Assembly: GCF_000818195.1 (NCBI RefSeq)
Contig: NZ_JTHL01000001.1
Location: forward strand, 9,452,381-9,516,380
Origin: Streptomyces sp. 150FB
GTDB lineage: Bacteria > Actinomycetota > Actinomycetes > Streptomycetales > Streptomycetaceae
Direction of reading: 5' to 3'
DNA: 64,000 nucleotides
The notes below the pieces were generated by a model that saw nothing but the letters and a program-made list of their open reading frames with translations, was not told the DNA's origin and ran no database searches. Shown piece after piece: positions 59,651-64,000 of the stretch. Every line of letters starts with the position of its first letter. The stretch's first letter is position 1. The translations under genes and the position numbers were made by a program.

Positions 59651-60616
59651 ATGTCTCTTTCGCTGACCGAAAAGCAGCCGATGCTCGGTCCCTACGATCT
59701 CGGCGCAGGCCTGAAACTACGCAACCGCGTGGTCATGGCCCGGATGACACGGGCCCGCGCGGACAACCCGTCCCTGACTTCGGCGACTTCGACGGAATCG
59801 CACAGCGCGAACCACCGGCAGCGCGCCGGCGCCGGTCTGATCGTGTCGGAAGGCACCTGGATCAGCACCGAGGCGGTCGGAGCGGTGAACGTGCCGGGCA
59901 TGTACGGCCTGAAACAGGCTCGGGCCTGGCGCCCGGTGACCTCGGCCGTGCACGCCGAGGGCGGAGCCATCTTCGCCCAACTCGCGCACACGGGGGCTGC
60001 CTCGCATCCGGTCACGCGCGAGGCGTTGGGCACTGCGCGGATCGCGGGCGTCGTGGAGCAGTACCGCTCAGCGGCTTCCAACGCGCGGCTGGCGGGATTC
60101 GACGGGGTGGAGTTGGACGCGCAACGGGGCTGTCTGATCGCTCAGTTCCTGGACCCGGCCCCCAACCCGCGTACCGATGCCTACGGCGGCACCGCGGAGG
60201 GCCGCGCACGGTTGCTGTTCGCGGTGCTTGACGCGGTGGTCGGTGTCTGGGGGCCGCATCGGGTAGGCGTCAAGCTCGCCCCGCACCAGGTGCGGGGCGA
60301 GTCGAACGAGGCCTCGCCCGAGGCCTTGGCCGTCCACGAGCAGGTGGCCGTCCGTCTCAACGACTACCCGCTGGCGTATCTGCACGTGATGACGGCCCGG
60401 CGGCCCGACGCAAGGGTGACCGAAGCGCGGCGGCGTGAATCCCTCGGGCTGTTCCGCCCCTTGTACCGGGGGACGCTCATCGCGAACGCGAGCCTCGACC
60501 AGGAATCCGGCAACGCCGTCGTCAGTGAAGGCCTCGCCGACCTGGTGTCCTTCGCCGCGCTGTCCATCAGCAACCCCGACCTGCCGCAACGCTTCGAACA
60601 ACTCATTTCCACGTAA
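59651..60616 (+). CDS. Old Yellow Enzyme-like flavin oxidoreductase, aberrant active site
   Basis: 321 residues, about 40 shorter than typical ene-reductases. FMN-barrel start is normal (LRNRVVMARMTRARAD, IVSEGTWIS). In the substrate loop the usual H-G-A-N-G-Y becomes D156-A-Q-R159-G-C161, so the carbonyl-binding His/Asn and the proton-donor Tyr are all absent. The segment between FAQLAHTGAASHP and VVEQYRSAASNARL is also shortened, where the HVGR...ALT region normally lies. FMN-contact residues near the C-terminus (GTLIANASLD) are partly kept. GAGGAGG site. Followed by an SDR gene after 23 nt. Either a new reaction or a decaying gene. Confidence 0.78.
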   Translation: MSLSLTEKQPMLGPYDLGAGLKLRNRVVMARMTRARADNPSLTSATSTESHSANHRQRAGAGLIVSEGTWISTEAVGAVNVPGMYGLKQARAWRPVTSAVHAEGGAIFAQLAHTGAASHPVTREALGTARIAGVVEQYRSAASNARLAGFDGVELDAQRGCLIAQFLDPAPNPRTDAYGGTAEGRARLLFAVLDAVVGVWGPHRVGVKLAPHQVRGESNEASPEALAVHEQVAVRLNDYPLAYLHVMTARRPDARVTEARRRESLGLFRPLYRGTLIANASLDQESGNAVVSEGLADLVSFAALSISNPDLPQRFEQLIST

Positions 60617-60639
60617 GCAAGACACCACGGAGATCCACC

Positions 60640-61392
60640 ATGAACGTATCGCTCGACGGCAAGATCGCCGTTGTCACCGGGGGCTCCTCCGGTATCGGCC
60701 GCGCGATCGCGGCCGAGTTCGCCGCGGAAGGCGCCCGCGTGTACATCACCGGTCGCAGGCAGGCGGAACTGGACGCCGCTGTCGCGGAGATCGGTGCGCG
60801 CGCGTCAGGTGTGCGCACCGACACGGCCGACCTGTCCGCGATCGACGAGCTCTATCGAACCGTCAGGGAACGCGAGGGCAGAGTGGACATCCTGGTCGCC
60901 AACGCGGGAGCCGGCACCGACGCCCCGCTGGGGACGATCACAGAAGCCCACTACGACGCCACGTTCGACACCAACGTCAAGGGCCTCGTCTTCACGGTGC
61001 AGCAGGCTCTCCCGCTGATGGACCACAACGCGTCGGTGATCCTTGTCGGATCCACCACCGCGGTGAAGGTCGACGGCCCAGGCATGAGCGTCTACGCCGC
61101 GAGCAAGGCCGCCGTACGGAGCCTGGCCCGCAGTTGGGCGGTCGACCTGCGTGGACGTGGCATACGTGTCAACGTCCTCACCCCGGGGCCCACGAAGACC
61201 CCGGGCCTCCTCGGCCTGGCCAAGGCGGGTCAGGAACAGGACTTCCTGGACTCCTTCGCTGCGAGGATCCCGCTGGGCCGGGTCGGTGACCCCGCGGAGA
61301 TCGCCGCGGGCGCGGTGTTCCTGGCGTCGGACGCGTCGAGCTTCGTCAACGGAGCCGAGTTGTTCGTCGACGGCGGCCACGCACAGATCTGA
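60640..61392 (+). CDS. short-chain dehydrogenase/reductase
   Basis: 250-residue classical SDR: TGGSSGIGRA cofactor site, NAGAG, catalytic Ser region LVGSTTAVKV, YAASKAA with Tyr and Lys, and C-terminal FVNGAELFVDGGHAQI. The Arg after the second strand (ITGRRQAEL) favours NADP. GGAGA site. Pairs with the OYE-like gene in a small operon, which suggests successive redox steps on one metabolite. Ends before a hairpin. Confidence 0.9.
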   Translation: MNVSLDGKIAVVTGGSSGIGRAIAAEFAAEGARVYITGRRQAELDAAVAEIGARASGVRTDTADLSAIDELYRTVREREGRVDILVANAGAGTDAPLGTITEAHYDATFDTNVKGLVFTVQQALPLMDHNASVILVGSTTAVKVDGPGMSVYAASKAAVRSLARSWAVDLRGRGIRVNVLTPGPTKTPGLLGLAKAGQEQDFLDSFAARIPLGRVGDPAEIAAGAVFLASDASSFVNGAELFVDGGHAQI

Positions 61393-61459
61393 CCCCCACC
61401 GGACACACCCCTGGCCGGGAAGCCCGGCCGATTGGTGGCCTGCGTGCGGACCGTCCCCG

Positions 61460-61493
61460 GTGGGGGCCTCGTCGCGAGACGGCGGGCCCCCAC
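61460..61493 (+). terminator. hairpin after SDR gene
   Basis: GTGGGGGCC / GGCCCCCAC outer stem with an inner CGTC-GCGA-GACG stem. A smaller GGCCGGG-AAG-CCCGGCC hairpin (61413-61429) precedes it. Confidence 0.6.
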
Positions 61494-61589
61494 TGTGATC
61501 GCCGAGCGGGACCTCGGGCAGCCTCTCCGGCTCCACGCGCCGCGCCGCCTGCCCCACACGAGAGGAACGCGGACCATGGAAGGATCGCG

Positions 61590-63059
61590 ATGAACACCGT
61601 TGCGACTCCACTGCGCAAGAACCTGCTGCTGGCCCTGTGCTGTGTCAGCGTCCTGCTCGTCGGGATCGACATGACCGGTGTGAACGTGGCGCTGCCCGCG
61701 ATAGGTGCCCGCTTCGACGCCGACACCACTGGTCTGTCCTGGGTCGTCGACGCCTATACCGTCACTCTGGCCGCCTTCCTGCTCTTCACCTCATCGTCGG
61801 CGGACCGGCTCGGGCGCCGGCGGACCTTCATCCTCGGACTCACGGTGTTCGTGGTCGGCTCCGGCCTGTGCGCCATGGCACCGACCCTGGGCTGGCTGAT
61901 CGTTTTCCGCCTCCTACAGGCACTTGGCGCCTCGGCGCTGAACCCCGTCGCCATGGCGATCATCGGCACCGTCTACACCAAACCCGCCGAGCGGGCTCGC
62001 GCGCTGGGCGTCTGGGGCGGCGTGATCGGCCTCTCGCTGGCCCTGGGGCCGATAGTCGGCGGCGCGCTCGTGGACTCCCCGCTCGGCTGGCGCTGGATCT
62101 TCCTCATCAACGTGCCCATCGGAATCGCCGCCATCCTCCTGACGCTGCGCGTCATCCCCGAGTCCCGGTCCCCGTTCCCCCGACGCTTCGACCCGCTCGG
62201 CCAGATCTTCGTCACCGTGGGCCTCGCCGCACTCACCATCGGCATCATCGACGGCCCCACACTCGGCTGGCTCTCCGCACCGATCACTGCCGCGTTCGCC
62301 GTCACGGCCTGCTGCCTGATCGGAATCCTCCTCTACGAACCGCGCCGCACCGAGCCCCTCATCGAACTCGGCTTCTTCCGCAGCATTCCGTTCGCCGCCT
62401 CGAACCTGATGGCCGTGCTCTCCTTCGCGGCGCTCGGCTCCTTCCTGTTCCTCAACAGCCTGTACCTCCAGCAGGAGCGCGGATACTCCGCTTTCACCGC
62501 CGGACTCCTCGTCCTCCCGCTGGCGGCGGTCAGCGTCGTCTTCGGCCCGGTCAGCGGACGCATCCTCGCCGTACGCGGGCCCCGCACACCACTCGTCATC
62601 GCCGGAACCGGCATCGCCGCCACCGGCGTCATGCTCTCCGTCGTCGACACCACCACCCCCGACTGGTGGCTGCTGCTCGCCTACACCGTGATGGGAATCG
62701 GCAACGCGGCCGTCGGCGCCCCCATCTCGCAAACCGCCGTGGCCGGCATGCCACGAGCACGGATCGGCGTCGCCACCGGCATCAGCTCCACCAGTCGCCA
62801 AGTCGGAGCCACCCTCGGCGTCGCCATCGCCGGAGCCGTCCTCGCCGGCAGCGGCGGAGCCAGCACCCACGGCACCCGTACCGGATGGTGGCTCAACGCC
62901 GGCTACGGGGCCGGGGTCCTCTTCCTCGGCGTCCTCTCGACCACGGCATGGGCACGCCTGTCGGCGCACGCCGTGGCCGATACGGCGCCCACTCCACCGC
63001 CCACCCCACCGCCGGTGGACACCGCCGTCCCGGCACCTCCGCTCGACACGAGGCGCTAG
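61590..63059 (+). CDS. MFS drug efflux pump, DHA2 (EmrB/QacA) type
   Basis: 489 residues, 14 helices. First-helix motif VLLVGIDMTGVNVALPAIGARF (D and MTGVNVALP are DHA2 hallmarks), SSADRLGRRRTFILGL (loop 2-3), GLSLALGPIVGGALVDSPLGWRWIFLINVPIG (motif C), IGNAAVGAPISQTAVAGMPR. Proline-rich C-terminal tail. GGAAGG site before the ATG. Stands 2 nt before the AfsR-like regulator start, so efflux and regulator may be co-expressed. Confidence 0.9.
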   Translation: MNTVATPLRKNLLLALCCVSVLLVGIDMTGVNVALPAIGARFDADTTGLSWVVDAYTVTLAAFLLFTSSSADRLGRRRTFILGLTVFVVGSGLCAMAPTLGWLIVFRLLQALGASALNPVAMAIIGTVYTKPAERARALGVWGGVIGLSLALGPIVGGALVDSPLGWRWIFLINVPIGIAAILLTLRVIPESRSPFPRRFDPLGQIFVTVGLAALTIGIIDGPTLGWLSAPITAAFAVTACCLIGILLYEPRRTEPLIELGFFRSIPFAASNLMAVLSFAALGSFLFLNSLYLQQERGYSAFTAGLLVLPLAAVSVVFGPVSGRILAVRGPRTPLVIAGTGIAATGVMLSVVDTTTPDWWLLLAYTVMGIGNAAVGAPISQTAVAGMPRARIGVATGISSTSRQVGATLGVAIAGAVLAGSGGASTHGTRTGWWLNAGYGAGVLFLGVLSTTAWARLSAHAVADTAPTPPPTPPPVDTAVPAPPLDTRR

Positions 63060-63061
63060 AC

Positions 63062-64000
63062 ATGCCGGCGCCCGGCCCGCACCGGCCTCCACCGGCAGCC
63101 GACCGGCCCACCCGGCAGGACCGGGCTCCCGAGGACAGGTCGATCGAGCCGGCCAGGGGCGCGGATACCGACCTGGTGATGCGTTTCGAGCTACTCGGTC
63201 CCGTCCGGGCCTGGCGGGAGGACCAGGAGATCGGCCTGGGCACCCCCCAGCAGCGAGCACTGCTGGCGCTGCTCCTCCTGCATGAGGGGCGCCTGGTCGA
63301 GACAGACACGGCGCTCGAGGTGCTGTGGGGAGAGCGGGCGCCGCGCGGAGGCCGAGGGACCGTCCGCACCTACGTCTCCCGGCTGCGCCCGCTCCTGGGC
63401 GGCGCCGCGGTGATCGAGTCGACGAGCAACGGCTATGTCCTGACACTGCGTGAAGCAACTCTCGACGTGGCCGGATTCCTGCGGTTGACGGAGCAGGCCT
63501 ACGAGGCGGGCCGCCAGGGCGATCCGGGTGGCGCGGCCCGCGGTCTGCGGCAGGCGCTCGGAGCGTGGCGTGGGCAGGCGCTGGCCGGGGTACGGGGGAT
63601 TTTCTTCGAGCTGGAACGCGACCGGCTGGAGGAACTGCGACTGGCCGCGCTGGAAGAGCTGTTCGCCGCCGAACTCGAAGGCGGCGCGCGGCCCGGCCTG
63701 ACGGCCGAGCTCCGGGCCGCGGTCGCCGCACATCCGCTGCGCGAGCGCCTGCACGAGCATCTGATGCTGTCGCTGTACCGTTCCGGCCGCCGCGCCGAGG
63801 CGCTGGCCGCGTACGGCGGGGCCCGGCGGATCCTGCGTGAGGAGCTGGGCGTCGATCCCGGCTCCGAGCTGGACCGTCTGCACGCCCGTATTCTGCGGAC
63901 CGATCCGGTGCTGGACGTACGGCGGGCCGCCCTCCGCTCCCCACCCCCTCCGGTCCCGGCTCAACTGCCCGCGGACCTCGCCGCGTTCACCGGCCGCGCC
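63062..64000 (+). CDS. AfsR/SARP-family regulator, 3' end outside window
   Basis: At least 313 residues. After a Pro/Arg-rich N-terminus of about 40 residues comes the OmpR-like winged helix (FELLGPVRAWREDQEI, TPQQRALLALLLLHEGRLV, GTVRTYVSRLRPLL) and the bacterial transcriptional activation domain (LRQALGAWRGQAL, HPLRERLHEHLMLSLYRSGRRAEALAAY, LGVDPGSELDRLHARIL). The reading is open to the last base and ends PADLAAFTGRA, where an NB-ARC P-loop would begin in AfsR-like proteins. Start 2 nt after the efflux gene stop behind GAGGCG. GTG 63176 or ATG 63179 are alternatives. Pathway-specific activator of specialised metabolism is the usual role. Confidence 0.85.
   Translation, partial: MPAPGPHRPPPAADRPTRQDRAPEDRSIEPARGADTDLVMRFELLGPVRAWREDQEIGLGTPQQRALLALLLLHEGRLVETDTALEVLWGERAPRGGRGTVRTYVSRLRPLLGGAAVIESTSNGYVLTLREATLDVAGFLRLTEQAYEAGRQGDPGGAARGLRQALGAWRGQALAGVRGIFFELERDRLEELRLAALEELFAAELEGGARPGLTAELRAAVAAHPLRERLHEHLMLSLYRSGRRAEALAAYGGARRILREELGVDPGSELDRLHARILRTDPVLDVRRAALRSPPPPVPAQLPADLAAFTGRA

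Noticed and set aside
1-64000. CRISPR arrays, tRNA or rRNA genes, insertion sequences, integrases, att sites
   Set aside because: No regularly spaced repeats with spacers, cloverleaf or rRNA-like sequence, or transposase/integrase motifs were seen. The only arrays are the 14-nt repeats and the CBM6 duplication.
1-64000. bldA-type TTA codons in the called genes
   Set aside because: A visual scan found tta/taa triplets only out of frame or in intergenic DNA. The scan was not exhaustive, so no claim is made.

Overview
The window is high-GC actinobacterial chromosomal DNA, most likely from a Streptomyces. Coding thirds are strongly GC-biased at position 3. GTG starts and 4-bp ATGA/GTGA gene overlaps are common, as are Sec, Tat and lipobox signals. 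A cellobiose-type ABC permease pair is followed by a GH1 beta-glucosidase, the ceb-bglC layout of streptomycetes. I saw no rRNA, tRNA, CRISPR array, transposase or integrase.

Layout. (1) 1-3615: end of a cellobiose uptake operon (cebF, cebG, bglC). (2) 3757-9661: secreted S53 and M1 peptidases, a PiT phosphate transporter with a small membrane partner, and a TetR regulator with a palindromic operator. (3) 10157-14796: two large secreted proteins, a PQQ-type sugar dehydrogenase with PKD and CBM6 modules and a ThuA-DUF1080-CBM6 protein. They look like a coupled extracellular sugar-oxidation unit. (4) 14863-22452: a coiled-coil/winged-helix protein, a toxin-antitoxin-like pair with a degenerate Fic motif, a methyltransferase and nucleotidyltransferase pair, an MptB-like mannosyltransferase, a GT87 protein and a peptide deformylase. 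(5) 22498-29625: an MFS carrier, TetR/VOC divergent genes sharing a 29-bp palindrome, an FG-GAP secreted protein, an FAD oxidoreductase and a lipoprotein PGRP amidase. (6) 29746-36021: a polar amino-acid ABC system with a nitrilase-fold amidase and a dihydroxyphthalate-decarboxylase-like protein, divergent from a MocR regulator. (7) 36113-45519: Vat acetyltransferase, hydrolase/XRE pair, lectin, MFS carrier with an apparent ATC start, Tat-exported GH92 mannosidase and a GNAT protein preceded by a 17-codon leader ORF.

(8) 45593-56566 is the most system-like stretch. A minus-strand operon (MDR dehydrogenase, sugar isomerase, GH63-like hydrolase, debranching-type hydrolase) diverges from a plus-strand operon (sugar-binding lipoprotein, two permeases, ROK regulator, Gfo/Idh/MocA dehydrogenase). 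Their overlapping promoters share -35 sequence. It reads as uptake and stepwise oxidation/isomerisation/hydrolysis of an unidentified glycoside. (9) 56678-64000: DeoR regulator divergent from a YbjJ-like MFS protein, a DNA glycosylase, an aberrant Old Yellow Enzyme homologue with an SDR, a DHA2 efflux pump, and the start of an AfsR/SARP regulator cut off by the window end, perhaps the edge of a specialised-metabolism cluster.

Convergent gene pairs are often separated by very strong GC-rich hairpins (7423-7466, 25402-25439, 45521-45617). All functions are read from motifs and context. No database search was possible.
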